DNA of 59,326 bases from Gammaproteobacteria bacterium (GTDB lineage Bacteria; Pseudomonadota; Gammaproteobacteria; Pseudomonadales; Azotimanducaceae). Positions 16,420-25,083 of this stretch are shown here, piece after piece (the stretch's first letter is position 1; each line of letters begins with the position of its first letter). The DNA is taken from contig PAFU01000043.1 of NCBI GenBank assembly GCA_002704225.1, positions 1 to 59,326 of the forward strand, read 5' to 3'. The notes below the pieces were generated by a model, which worked only from the letters and a program-made list of their open reading frames with translations, was not told where the DNA came from and did not search any database. The position numbers were made by a program, and so were the translations under genes.

Positions 16420-17655
16420 CTAGAAGAATACGAAGGATCGCACGACCACATTTTTCCGGCAGCGCGCGTCTGCCGGCGCGCTATGGTCGATGCTCGCAGA
16501 GTGAAAGGACCAGCGAGAAACCGAGCCGTCTTTGACGGAGTCATAGCACTTGAGCATGGATACTTCGTGGGGTTGCTGCTGAGGCAGCCAGTACCATTCG
16601 TGACTGGGGCGATAGGTGAAGCGGGTGGTTTCACCAACGCGGTCGTCGTAGACCCGATAGTTGTTGATGTAGGGTTGATCCGCAAAGGAAGGCCAGGCAC
16701 AAAGAACAAAGGGGTTTTGTTCAACGGTCTCCATGGGCTTGGCCAAATTAATCGACATGAAACGGCGCGACATTTTTTCCTCTGCTTCCGCTTCGGTGTA
16801 CTGTTGTTCGCGACCAAAGTTCCTGAGGTTTCGAGTCAGCAGTTCCCGACAACGCACCCGCCCGCTGTTGTCATTCAAATCGTTGTGCACCAGATTGGCG
16901 TAGTTGGCATTGACGCCTGGGTTTTTGGCATCTTGGTCTTCGGTACGATCGCCTTCGTAATCCTTATCAAAAACGTCGTGATTGAAGACTAAGGCGTCGC
17001 TGGCGTCTGGGAAAAATTCCAGCAGCAACTGCTCCATCTCGGCATAAAACACTGAGCGAACTTCTTCGGAGTCGTAGAAGTTCTGGCACTGGGATCGACA
17101 AGAGGCCAACGAAAGCCCCAGCTTGTCCATGCATTCCGGGGAGTTTGGCGACAACCCCGGGTAGTACTCGGAGATGCGTCGGGCGTCGCGCATGATTTGC
17201 GGAAAGTAGAGGCTACGCCGAGCGTTGTCGCGTTCGTCCTTCGCAAGCTTGGCTGCGTCGGCCCTCCGGTCAGGGTCGTTCCAGATTGCGTTAGACGGCA
17301 CCACGGAGTACGACGGCGCATTAAAGATTGTGTAATGCAATGGCAGGGCGAGGCCGCCCTCGGGCGCCTGCATGTCACTGGATTCGATGTGAGCGAGGCA
17401 CTCGGCATAGCGCCTGAAGCCCTTGCCCCATGGGGTTTCGATTGGGCCCGGAGGAGCGTTTTCGATAAAGTCCGTGACTGCCTGGCCCTCGCCGCTGGCG
17501 ATTTGCTCCAGCGCATCGCTGACGGCTGCGGTGGTGCCAGCATCACCGTTGACGTCAAGGCTGGTGTAGGCCCTGCCGCCATTTGCTGCGATGGGCTGCG
17601 GTTGACCAGCGGTTAATTCGACTTCTGGTACAAAAGGTGTTGTGTCTGTCTTCAT
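16420..17655 (-). CDS. CmcJ/NvfI (AsaB-like) family oxidoreductase
   Basis: A 411-residue protein of the CmcJ/NvfI/AsaB family. The family blocks are VFNHDVFDK, NLVHNDLND, MSINLAKPMETVEQNPFVLC, the EWYWLPQQQPHEVSMLKCYDS segment and the C-terminal FHSASIDHSAP...VVVRSFVFF. Members occur in fungal and bacterial natural-product pathways: CmcJ in cephamycin C 7-methoxylation, and NvfI as an Fe/2-oxoglutarate endoperoxidase. The candidate iron ligands His and Asp are in VHNDLND and the distal His in FHSAS. The ATG at 17655 follows GGGGAG by six bases and is preferred over a start at 17706. It is the first gene of the six-gene minus-strand operon. It is unusually long for the family because of an acidic N-terminal extension. 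Confidence 0.72.
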   Translation of the reverse strand: MKTDTTPFVPEVELTAGQPQPIAANGGRAYTSLDVNGDAGTTAAVSDALEQIASGEGQAVTDFIENAPPGPIETPWGKGFRRYAECLAHIESSDMQAPEGGLALPLHYTIFNAPSYSVVPSNAIWNDPDRRADAAKLAKDERDNARRSLYFPQIMRDARRISEYYPGLSPNSPECMDKLGLSLASCRSQCQNFYDSEEVRSVFYAEMEQLLLEFFPDASDALVFNHDVFDKDYEGDRTEDQDAKNPGVNANYANLVHNDLNDNSGRVRCRELLTRNLRNFGREQQYTEAEAEEKMSRRFMSINLAKPMETVEQNPFVLCAWPSFADQPYINNYRVYDDRVGETTRFTYRPSHEWYWLPQQQPHEVSMLKCYDSVKDGSVSRWSFHSASIDHSAPADARCRKNVVVRSFVFF

Positions 17656-17892
17656 TGTACGCTCCCCGTTTGCGGAACCCTCCCCACCAGGATTCCCTCC
17701 GTCCAAGCATACTGTCAGAAACCCTTTTCGGTCTCTACTGTCGCGGGCTGCGGTCTTGGTTAGGGATAAACCCGCAACACTCCTGTGCCAACGTTAAGTG
17801 ATCGTGAATCCAGGCGGTGTCGACTTGTCCCGAGCTAGCTTCTAGTATGATTCGTTAACGGTATTGGGTACTTACACCAAGGGAGATCGAAG

Positions 17893-18369
17893 ATGAAGAC
17901 GTTGAATGTTAACGGTCAGCCGGTAGAGGTTGATGCGCAGGACAGCACGCCACTGCTGTGGGTGTTGCGCGAGCATTTGGGGCTTACCGGAACAAAGTAT
18001 GGCTGCGGTATCGCCCAGTGTGGTTCCTGCACTGTGCACCTAGATGGGGTCGCTGTGCGCAGCTGCGTTATGCCCTTAGCTGCTGTAAGTGAGACAACCA
18101 AGGTCACGACCATTGAAGGATTGTCGGCAGATGGCAGCCATCCGGTACAGCAAGCTTGGGCAGAACTGGATGTTCCCCAATGCGGCTACTGTCAGCCCGG
18201 AATGATCATGGCTGTATCTGGCATGCTGAACGCGTCGCCTGATGCGGATGATGCGCAAATTGACAGTCAAATCACCAATATTTGTCGCTGCGGTACGTTT
18301 CAGCGCGTGCGTGAAGGCGTGCATTTGGCGAAGGAAGTGACGAAGAAGAGCAAGGGAGAAACGGCATGA
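17893..18369 (+). CDS. [2Fe-2S] subunit of IorAB-type molybdenum oxidoreductase
   Basis: A 158-residue small subunit of the xanthine oxidase family, isoquinoline 1-oxidoreductase alpha type. The N-terminal plant-type ferredoxin cluster is in [16 protein letters not shown] with a later RSC. The C-terminal helical cluster is in [10 protein letters not shown] and NICRCGTF. It passes electrons from the molybdenum centre of the next gene to an external acceptor, probably the cytochrome c encoded downstream because no FAD subunit is present. GGGAGA precedes the ATG. Its stop overlaps the large-subunit ATG by 4 bp. The 186-bp divergent region upstream holds its promoter. Confidence 0.9.
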   Translation: MKTLNVNGQPVEVDAQDSTPLLWVLREHLGLTGTKYGCGIAQCGSCTVHLDGVAVRSCVMPLAAVSETTKVTTIEGLSADGSHPVQQAWAELDVPQCGYCQPGMIMAVSGMLNASPDADDAQIDSQITNICRCGTFQRVREGVHLAKEVTKKSKGETA

Positions 18370-20564
18370 GCGAGTCAATGAAAAACGCAATGACGGTTTC
18401 TCGACGCGGATTTTTAGTTATCACATCAACCCTAGGCGCGGGGTTAGCCTTAGGCATGACCACACGCCCGACAGCTGCATCGGCCAGCGCCTATGATGAG
18501 GTCAATGCCTGGGTGCATATTGCCTCTGATGAGACGGTCACGATTCGTATTGCTCGCTCCGAGATGGGGCAGGGCACGCTCACCGGTTTAGCGCAGCTGG
18601 TCGCCGAAGAGCTGGATTGTGATTGGAACAAGGTCACTTATGAATTCCCCACTCCCGGGCAGAATGTTGCGCGAGAGCGTGTTTGGGGCGATTTCTCAAC
18701 CGGTGGCAGTCGTGGACTACGCGGCAGTCATCAGTACGTGCGGGAAGGCGGTGCTGCGGCGAAATTGATGTTGATTCAAGCAGCAGCGGATGCGTGGAAT
18801 GTTCCAGCGTCCGAGTGTACTGCCGCCGAGAGTGTGATCTCTCATGCTGCCTCAGGGCGCACGACCACATACGGCAAGATGGCTGAGGCTGCCGCTTCCG
18901 TGCCGGTGCCGACGCAAGTGACCTTGCGCGACCCCGCAGATTGGCGGGTGGCAGGTAAGCCCGTAAAGCGGCTGGATACCGCCGACAAGCTGACGGGGAA
19001 ACTGGTTTACGGTGCCGATATCAGTCTGCCCGGTATGCTCTGCGCGAGCATCATGGATTGCCCGGTCATGGGGGGCAAGCTTGTCAGTTTCGATGAAAGC
19101 GCGATTCGCAAGATGCCTGGAGTCAAGGGTGCGGTTGCCGTCGTCACCAGTCAGGGTACCAACGGCGTTGCTGTGGTAGCGGACACCTGGTGGCAAGCAC
19201 ACTCGGCGTTGAAACAGTTGCCCATCGAGTGGGACCGAGGGCCCAATGCCAATTTTGATGATGCGGCGGTCACTGCTCTGCTGGAAGATGGCCTGGTTGC
19301 TGATGATGCCTATGTGGGGAATTGGGGTGGTGATGTGGAAGCTGCCTTTGGCGCGTCTGCGACCCAAGTGGAGGCGACGTATAAAGTGCCATCTCAGAAC
19401 CACGCGCCCATGGAACCCATGAACGCGACGGCCTTGTTCACTAAGGATCGTTGTGAGGTGTGGTGCCCAACTCAGAATGGTGAGGCAGCCTTGGCTGCGG
19501 CTTCGGAAGCGTCAGGTCTGCCGCTGACCCAATGCGAAGTGTACAAAACCATTTTGGGTGGTGGCTTCGGGCGTCGCGGAGCTGGCGATTATGTGCATCA
19601 GGTGGTGGAAATCGCGAAGGTATTTCCTGGTACGCCTATCAAGCTTCAATGGTCGCGTGAAGAAGATCAAAAGCATGGCTTCTTTCATCCCACGACCATG
19701 GCCAAAATGCGCGGGTCCTTGGACGCCGAGGGCAATTTGACCGGCTTGCATATGCGTATATCGGGACAGTCAATCCTTGCAGGCTTGATGCCTCACGCCT
19801 TGGTGGAAGGCGCCGACTACTTGCAGTTTCAAGGTGTGATTAAGGAAGGCTTGAATCCCAGCATGGACGATCACTCCATTTGCTACGACATCCCCAACGT
19901 CTTGGTGGATCACGCCATGCGTAACCCGCCCATCCGCCCCGGATTTTGGCGCGGTGTAAATGTGAATCAGAACACCATCTATCTGGAATGCTTTCTCGAG
20001 GAAATGGCTCATGCTGCGGGTCGCGACGCATTGGAGTTTCGCTTGGCACTGATGAAGAACCATCCGAAGAGCGCTGCCGTGCTCAAGGCTGCAGCGGAGC
20101 AGGGCGGCTGGGGTAGCAATGACGGCAAGGCCCGGGGACTCGCCTTTTTGCACTCCTTCGGCAGTTATGTTGCCGCCTGTGCTGAGGTGAGCATTGACGA
20201 CGACGGCAAGCTGTCGATGGATCGTATTGTCGCCGCGACAGACTGTGGTACGGCAGTTAACCCCCAGCAGATCGAAGCTCAAGTTCAGGGTTCCTTCGTG
20301 TACGGACTGTCCGGGGCGCTTTACAGCGAAAGCACCTTGGCTAACGGTGAGTTCCAAGAGGATAACTTCCACACCTATCCGTCGATGAAAATTGCAGCGA
20401 TGCCAAAGGTGGAAGTCATTGTGATGCCGTCAGGAGGGTTCTTTGGTGGAGTTGGTGAGCCGACGATTGGGGTTGCGGCACCTGCCGTGCTGAACGCGAT
20501 CTTTGCTGCGACGGGTAAGCGCATTCGCCAGCTTCCGCTGAAGGATCAAAGCCTGCGGGCCTGA
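18366..20564 (+). CDS. IorB-type molybdopterin-binding large subunit, Tat-exported
   Basis: A 732-residue molybdenum hydroxylase large subunit of the isoquinoline 1-oxidoreductase beta type. It begins with a twin-arginine leader ([19 protein letters not shown]), so the complex works in the periplasm. Mo-pterin motifs are [35 protein letters not shown] (about 398-412) and the C-terminal [14 protein letters not shown] with the catalytic Glu. Family enzymes hydroxylate N-heterocycles or oxidise aldehydes with water as the oxygen source. It is directly upstream of a cytochrome c and the fcc-sox genes, three bases separating its stop from the next ATG, so one transcript probably covers 17893-24139. 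Confidence 0.9.
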   Translation: MSESMKNAMTVSRRGFLVITSTLGAGLALGMTTRPTAASASAYDEVNAWVHIASDETVTIRIARSEMGQGTLTGLAQLVAEELDCDWNKVTYEFPTPGQNVARERVWGDFSTGGSRGLRGSHQYVREGGAAAKLMLIQAAADAWNVPASECTAAESVISHAASGRTTTYGKMAEAAASVPVPTQVTLRDPADWRVAGKPVKRLDTADKLTGKLVYGADISLPGMLCASIMDCPVMGGKLVSFDESAIRKMPGVKGAVAVVTSQGTNGVAVVADTWWQAHSALKQLPIEWDRGPNANFDDAAVTALLEDGLVADDAYVGNWGGDVEAAFGASATQVEATYKVPSQNHAPMEPMNATALFTKDRCEVWCPTQNGEAALAAASEASGLPLTQCEVYKTILGGGFGRRGAGDYVHQVVEIAKVFPGTPIKLQWSREEDQKHGFFHPTTMAKMRGSLDAEGNLTGLHMRISGQSILAGLMPHALVEGADYLQFQGVIKEGLNPSMDDHSICYDIPNVLVDHAMRNPPIRPGFWRGVNVNQNTIYLECFLEEMAHAAGRDALEFRLALMKNHPKSAAVLKAAAEQGGWGSNDGKARGLAFLHSFGSYVAACAEVSIDDDGKLSMDRIVAATDCGTAVNPQQIEAQVQGSFVYGLSGALYSESTLANGEFQEDNFHTYPSMKIAAMPKVEVIVMPSGGFFGGVGEPTIGVAAPAVLNAIFAATGKRIRQLPLKDQSLRA

Positions 20565-20567
20565 TCG

Positions 20568-20873
20568 ATGTGCTACCGTCTCGCATCTATGTTGATGTTG
20601 GGTCTGGCCGTTAGCGGCCAGCTCCAAGCAACAGAGGACGCGCTGACTCAATCGGCAAGTGCGGCGTCGGTATGTTCCGGTTGCCACGCGCTGACCTCTG
20701 GAGCTTCTGTGCCCACTCTGCAGGGACTGAGCGCGCTCGCGATCGAGCAGCAGATGCTGGCGTTAAAGCGTTCAGGCGGTCAAAGCGCCATGCATCGCTT
20801 GATTAAGGCCTACGACGACGCGCAAATTCGCAGCATTGCGAATGTGTTGGCCCAAGATGAACGTGTCCAATGA
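20568..20873 (+). CDS. monoheme cytochrome c (FccA-like)
   Basis: A 101-residue secreted class I cytochrome c. The signal peptide ends near LQATED, and the single heme motif is CSGCH (about 36-40). Size and sequence resemble the small subunit of flavocytochrome c sulfide dehydrogenase, which accepts electrons from FccB encoded immediately downstream (ATGA overlap). Because IorAB lacks an FAD subunit and needs a periplasmic acceptor, the same cytochrome could also serve the molybdenum enzyme; three-subunit IorAB-cytochrome complexes are known in the family. No clear distal Met is obvious in the short C-terminal part apart from Met in QQMLALK and SAMHRL. Confidence 0.75.
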   Translation: MCYRLASMLMLGLAVSGQLQATEDALTQSASAASVCSGCHALTSGASVPTLQGLSALAIEQQMLALKRSGGQSAMHRLIKAYDDAQIRSIANVLAQDERVQ

Positions 20874-22135
20874 AGGGTTTGCGCAGACGACATGTGTTGG
20901 CGGCCATGGCAGCGTCGGCCCTGCTACCGGGTCGAACGCTCGCTGCTGAACCAAACTCCCGTTTGGTGGTGGTCGGTGGCGGGTTTGCTGGTGCGACGCT
21001 GGCGCGTTCCGTCAAGCGCTTATCGCCGGAAATCACCGTTGTTTTGATTGAAGCCCGCGAACGTTACGTTTCTTGTCCTATGAGCAACCTAGTTATCGCT
21101 GGCCGGCGTAGCCTGGCGGCGCAAACTTTTGACTACCGAGGCCTTGAGGCCGCTGGCGTTGAGGTTGTACGCGGTATGGCGGTAGATGTGGACGCGACGA
21201 AGCAATGCGTCAGGCTACAAGGTGGCGTGACCATAGACTATGACCGCTTGGTGCTTGCGCCGGGTGTGATGCTTAACTTTGACCAATTGTCCGGCATGTC
21301 AGAGCAGGGTGCGGAGAAAATGCCGCATGCTTGGCAGGCCGGTGCGCAAACCACCTTGCTGCGTCGTCAGATCGAGGCCATGCCCGATGATGGGCTCGTC
21401 GTGATCAGTGTGCCGGCCGCACCGTATCGCTGCCCGCCCGGCCCCTATGAACGGGCCAGTCTGATAACCAGCTATTTGAAACAGAACAAGCCCAAGGCGC
21501 AGATTCTGATTCTGGACAGCAATGAACGCTTTTCCAAGCAGGCACTGTTTCAACAGGGCTGGAAGCATTTGTACGGCGACAGAATTCGCTGGCAGAGCGC
21601 CTCCAATGACGGTCGCGTTATTCGGGTGGAACCCGACGCCATGCGCCTGCATACGGATTTTGCGACCCATACGCCGGATGTGGCCAATATCATACCGCCA
21701 CAGCAAGCTGGGCTGATCGCGCATCGTGCCGGTGTGGCTGATGCCTCGGGGTGGTGTCCGGTGAACAGTCTGAGTTTTGAATCGCGTTTGCAACCGAATA
21801 TTCACGTGATCGGTGACGCAGCCATCGCGGCTCCCATGCCCAAGTCTGCATTCGCCGCTAATGCCCAAGCCAAGGTCTGCGCGATTGCCTTGGTACGCTT
21901 GTTTCGCGGAATGCAGCCACAATCGACGGTGTTGGCGAACACCTGTTATTCCTATCTGGAACCGAACAGCGCGATCTCGATAAGTGGCGCCTATCGAACA
22001 CAGGATGGCCAGTTTGCTTCCATCGCCGCCGCTGCCGGTGCCAGCCCCCTGATCCCTCCGGAGGGGCTTCAAGCCCAAGAAGCGCTTCATGCTGCGGATT
22101 GGTTTCGTGCGATTACCCAGGAGACTTTCGGTTGA
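20870..22135 (+). CDS. fccB: sulfide dehydrogenase flavoprotein subunit (FccB)
   Basis: A 421-residue FAD protein of the flavocytochrome c sulfide dehydrogenase family, which oxidises sulfide to sulfur or polysulfide in the periplasm. It has a Tat-like leader (RRRHVLAAMAASALLPG), the dinucleotide motif VVVGGGFAGATLAR, the redox cysteine in YVSCPMSN, a second conserved cysteine in YRCPPGPYERA, and the C-terminal FAD motif IHVIGDAAIAAPMPKSAFAANAQAK followed by the family-typical CYSYL. Length matches FccB. It overlaps both neighbours and precedes soxX. Confidence 0.88.
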   Translation: MKGLRRRHVLAAMAASALLPGRTLAAEPNSRLVVVGGGFAGATLARSVKRLSPEITVVLIEARERYVSCPMSNLVIAGRRSLAAQTFDYRGLEAAGVEVVRGMAVDVDATKQCVRLQGGVTIDYDRLVLAPGVMLNFDQLSGMSEQGAEKMPHAWQAGAQTTLLRRQIEAMPDDGLVVISVPAAPYRCPPGPYERASLITSYLKQNKPKAQILILDSNERFSKQALFQQGWKHLYGDRIRWQSASNDGRVIRVEPDAMRLHTDFATHTPDVANIIPPQQAGLIAHRAGVADASGWCPVNSLSFESRLQPNIHVIGDAAIAAPMPKSAFAANAQAKVCAIALVRLFRGMQPQSTVLANTCYSYLEPNSAISISGAYRTQDGQFASIAAAAGASPLIPPEGLQAQEALHAADWFRAITQETFG

Positions 22136-22572
22136 AGACGATACTCTGGACGGTATTGATGCTGATTGGCCCGACGGTAGAGGCTGGGACTGTGCTGCAA
22201 ATCATTGGCGACGCCATCGTTGCTCCGCTGACTGAACGCCCCGCATCGGCGGAGATCGGGAAACGCCTTTTTGTTTCGCGAGAAAGTGGCCACTGTGTGC
22301 TTTGTCATCGAGTCGAGGGGCTCGACGCGCCCTTTCAGGGCGATATCGGTCCCCAGTTGAGTGATGTAGGCGACCGCCTAAGCCCGGGCCAACTCAGACT
22401 GCGTATCGTGGACAGTTCGATACTCAATGCGCAAACCATCATGCCCCCGTACTATCGCAGTGAGAATCTGCATCGGGTGGCCAACGCCTATGAGGGTGAG
22501 ACCGTCCTTACTGCTTTGCAGATAGAACACTTGGTGGCCTATTTGTCGCAACGTCGGAGTGATATGCCGTGA
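22132..22572 (+). CDS. soxX: sulfur oxidation cytochrome SoxX
   Basis: The monoheme subunit of SoxAX, which couples thiosulfate to the SoxY cysteine. The start is the TTG overlapping the fccB stop (TTGA), giving 146 residues with a signal peptide ending TVEA. The heme motif is CVLCH. The SoxX signature GDIGPQLSDVGDRLSPGQLRLRIVD and the methionine-ligand region IMPPYYR follow. It overlaps soxY. The gene order fccA-fccB-soxX-soxY-soxZ-soxA is compact with all joints overlapping or a few bases apart. Confidence 0.88.
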   Translation: MKTILWTVLMLIGPTVEAGTVLQIIGDAIVAPLTERPASAEIGKRLFVSRESGHCVLCHRVEGLDAPFQGDIGPQLSDVGDRLSPGQLRLRIVDSSILNAQTIMPPYYRSENLHRVANAYEGETVLTALQIEHLVAYLSQRRSDMP

Positions 22573-23033
22573 ATCGAAACCTACCGCGACGGCGGTTTTT
22601 GCAAGCTGCTGTAGCATTGCAGGCCAGCGGGCTCTTGTCCTCTGCGGCGGCGGACGCCGACACGGGAAGAAGGCAGGTAGAGCAAGCGATTGCGGATTTT
22701 TTTGGGGCAGGTCGCAGTGCGCAGAACGGTCGCGTGACGGTTTCGGTGCCGGCTATCTCTGAGAACGGCTACTCGGTGCCCTTGAGCCTGGCGGTGGACA
22801 GTCCCATGACGGCGGACGATTACGTGCGCCGCGTATTAGTCGTATCTCAGTCCAATCCTCTGCCGATTGTTGCAAGCTTTGAGCTTGGGCCCAAAGCGGG
22901 CTTAGCGCAGATGAGTACGCGTATTCGCTTGGCAGACTCTCAACGTATTTACGGCATTGCCGAGATGCATGACGGCACTCTCTGGTCCGGCTATGGACAC
23001 AGCATCGTGACGTTGGCGGCCTGCGTTATATGA
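22569..23033 (+). CDS. soxY: thiosulfate carrier SoxY with atypical C-terminus
   Basis: A 154-residue sulfur carrier. A Tat leader (RRRFLQAAVALQASG) exports it folded with SoxZ. The body shows the immunoglobulin-like SoxY pattern, including PLPIVASFELGP and TRIRLADSQRIYGIAEMHDG. The usual C-terminal swinging arm GGCGG, whose cysteine carries the sulfur intermediates, is replaced by VTLAACVI-stop: the cysteine stays three residues from the end but all glycines are lost. The bases leading to the TGA at 23031-23033 are unambiguous. It overlaps soxZ by ATGA. Confidence 0.85.
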   Translation: MNRNLPRRRFLQAAVALQASGLLSSAAADADTGRRQVEQAIADFFGAGRSAQNGRVTVSVPAISENGYSVPLSLAVDSPMTADDYVRRVLVVSQSNPLPIVASFELGPKAGLAQMSTRIRLADSQRIYGIAEMHDGTLWSGYGHSIVTLAACVI

Positions 23034-23359
23034 ACGAGCAACCCACAATTCGCTTGGCTGTGCCTCAGAACGTACCTGCGGGTGAAGTGGTCGAAATCAA
23101 GGTTATGATCCAGCACCCCATGGAGTCTGGGTATCGACGCGGAGCGCTGGGAGAGCGCATTCCACGAGATATCATCAAATTTTTTCGCTGCAGCCAAGAG
23201 GGTGAGACGATCTTTGAGGCGGAATTTCATCCGGGTGTGGCGGCCAATCCGCTGCTGACATTTCATATGCGGGCCGAGCGCAGTGGAACATTAAATTTTG
23301 AGTGGACGGATCAAAACGACCTGCGCTGGAGCAAGCAGGCTGAGCTGTCGGTGATCTAG
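23030..23359 (+). CDS. soxZ: thiosulfate carrier partner SoxZ
   Basis: A 109-residue SoxZ, the cytoplasm-translated partner exported with SoxY. The family pattern is present: IRLAVPQNVPAGEVVEIKVMIQHPMESGYR, then FEAEFHPGVAANPLLTFHMR and the C-terminal GTLNFEWTDQN spread through the beta sandwich. No own signal peptide is seen, as expected. The N-terminus overlaps soxY and soxA follows 3 bp later. Confidence 0.93.
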   Translation: MNEQPTIRLAVPQNVPAGEVVEIKVMIQHPMESGYRRGALGERIPRDIIKFFRCSQEGETIFEAEFHPGVAANPLLTFHMRAERSGTLNFEWTDQNDLRWSKQAELSVI

Positions 23360-23362
23360 GTC

Positions 23363-24139
23363 GTGCGACTGCTGATTTTTGTCGGCTTATGGCTAGCGAG
23401 TTCGGCGATCGCTGCGCAAGACAACAACGGCACTGTAACAGCGCCATTCGAGCAGCCGGTATCTGGTTATCGTTTTCTTACCCCGGAAACTCAGGCATTG
23501 CAGGATGATGCCTTTGCCAATCCCGGCTACTTGTGGGTTGCCGCAGGAGCCGAGGCCTATCAGAAAGAACATGGCACTGACTCGTGTGCAAGTTGTCATG
23601 GTGAGGGCAGCATGGTTGGCGTGGCCACACGCTATCCGCGCTTCGACGAAGGAGCGCAAACACTGCTCAATCTGGAAGGCCGTATCAATGCCTGTCGCAC
23701 CGAGCATCAAAAGCTGCCCGCGCTGGCTTATGAAAGTCAGGAACTTTTGGCGCTGACTAGCTATGTCGCGGAACAGTCTCGCGGCATGATGACGCAAGTC
23801 AGCGTATCGGCGGACGCTGCGCCATGGTTTCAGGCAGGCGAAGCATACTTTTTACAGCGGCGCGGTCAGCTCAATCTCGCCTGTCAGCAATGCCACGATC
23901 AGTCGTGGGGAAAGATGCTACGAGGCGATCGGCTTAGCCAAGGCCAGCCGAATGCCTTCCCTGCTTATCGATTGGAGTGGCAATCGCTTGGTTCTCTGCA
24001 TCGACGGCTGCAAAACTGCGAGACAGGGGTCAGAGCTGAACCACAAGCCTTGGGTTCCCGCGCCTACTTGGGGTTGGAACTTTACCTGGTTTGGCGCTCT
24101 CGGGGTCTGGTGCTGGAAGCGCCCGGGGTGCGCAGGTAA
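23363..24139 (+). CDS. soxA: sulfur oxidation diheme cytochrome SoxA
   Basis: A 258-residue diheme SoxA. It starts at GTG 23363 with a signal peptide cleaved near IAAQD. Heme motifs are CASCH (75-79) and CQQCH (174-178); Cys111 and Cys219 are the conserved thiolate ligands, Cys219 (LQNC) being the active-site persulfide position. The C-terminus LELYLVWRSRGLVLEAPGVRR follows the family pattern. It closes the fcc-sox operon. SoxB and SoxCD genes are not adjacent; 147 bp of non-coding sequence follows before the enoyl-CoA hydratase. Confidence 0.92.
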   Translation: MRLLIFVGLWLASSAIAAQDNNGTVTAPFEQPVSGYRFLTPETQALQDDAFANPGYLWVAAGAEAYQKEHGTDSCASCHGEGSMVGVATRYPRFDEGAQTLLNLEGRINACRTEHQKLPALAYESQELLALTSYVAEQSRGMMTQVSVSADAAPWFQAGEAYFLQRRGQLNLACQQCHDQSWGKMLRGDRLSQGQPNAFPAYRLEWQSLGSLHRRLQNCETGVRAEPQALGSRAYLGLELYLVWRSRGLVLEAPGVRR

Positions 24140-24286
24140 ATACGAAACAGGTATGGTACGAGACTTATCCAGAATAGGTGAGAGGGTGATGCAATCGTAT
24201 TCCAGACCGCAAAGTCGCGCTGGCCAACCGCATCATTCTGCGATTAAACCGACGGCCCAGTATTTTATGAGATGGAAGAGACCAAT

Positions 24287-25030
24287 ATGACTGCACTCGT
24301 TCTACGCCAAGACATCGACGGCATTGCCGTACTGACGCTAAACCGGCCCGACAAACTGAATGCACTGAACGTTCCGCTGTTTCAAGAGCTTTACGAGCAC
24401 GCCAAGGACATTGAAAACACGCCAGAGACGATTGGCTGTGTGGTGATCAAGGGCGCCGGTCGATGTTTCTCTGCTGGCCATGACTTGGGCGATATTGCCA
24501 CCGGTGAAAAACTGCCCAGACCGAATTTTCAGGCCAAGGTTATCGAGGCGCTAACAGCACTGCCCCAGCCGGTGATCAGTGCCGTGCACGGCCACTGCTA
24601 CACGGGAGCTTTGGAACTTGCGCTGGCCGGTGATTTGATTGTGGCCAGTGAGAACGCCAAGTTTGCGGATACTCACGGCAAGTGGGCGCTGCAGCCGGTG
24701 TGGGGTATCAGTCAGCGTTTGCCGCGAAAGATCGGCAACGCCAAGGCCACTGAGATGATGTTGACTGCTCGCACCTACAGTGCGGCTCAAGCGCTGGATA
24801 TGGGCTTGGTGGTGCAGGTATTTGCCGACGACTCCTTTGAGGCAGAAGTCATCGCCTACTGCCACGAGATGCTGGAAAACTCCTGGCATTCGTTGCGTGG
24901 CTACAAAGCGCTGCTGAACGGAACCGATGGGATGAGCTTAGCGGAAGGACTGGCTTACGAGGTCTATAACGGCGCTGGCACAGGCCCTGACATGGCGGAG
25001 CGCATTGCCGGATTCGGTAAGAAGAAATGA
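24287..25030 (+). CDS. enoyl-CoA hydratase/isomerase family protein
   Basis: A crotonase-fold protein of about 247 residues. The oxyanion-hole segments are FSAGHDLGDIATG and HGHCYTGALELALAGDLIVA, and the N-terminal LTLNRPDKLNALN is typical. It contains a catalytic-region GKWALQPVWGISQRLPRKIG. The start at ATG 24287 is six bases after GGAAGAG. The family includes hydratases, isomerases and dehalogenases, so the exact reaction is open. It heads a probable unit with the following MFS carrier (54 bp) and CoA-transferase, consistent with catabolism of an acid via a CoA thioester. Confidence 0.85.
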   Translation: MTALVLRQDIDGIAVLTLNRPDKLNALNVPLFQELYEHAKDIENTPETIGCVVIKGAGRCFSAGHDLGDIATGEKLPRPNFQAKVIEALTALPQPVISAVHGHCYTGALELALAGDLIVASENAKFADTHGKWALQPVWGISQRLPRKIGNAKATEMMLTARTYSAAQALDMGLVVQVFADDSFEAEVIAYCHEMLENSWHSLRGYKALLNGTDGMSLAEGLAYEVYNGAGTGPDMAERIAGFGKKK

Positions 25031-25083
25031 CTCAAGTTGATGGTCTGGTCTAAGCGTTACCGCAGCGAGCCACAAGAAGAACA

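Noticed and set aside
23022-23033. A second recoded UGA at the SoxY stop
   Set aside because: The stop lies after the tail cysteine and overlaps the soxZ ATG; nothing family-like continues after it.
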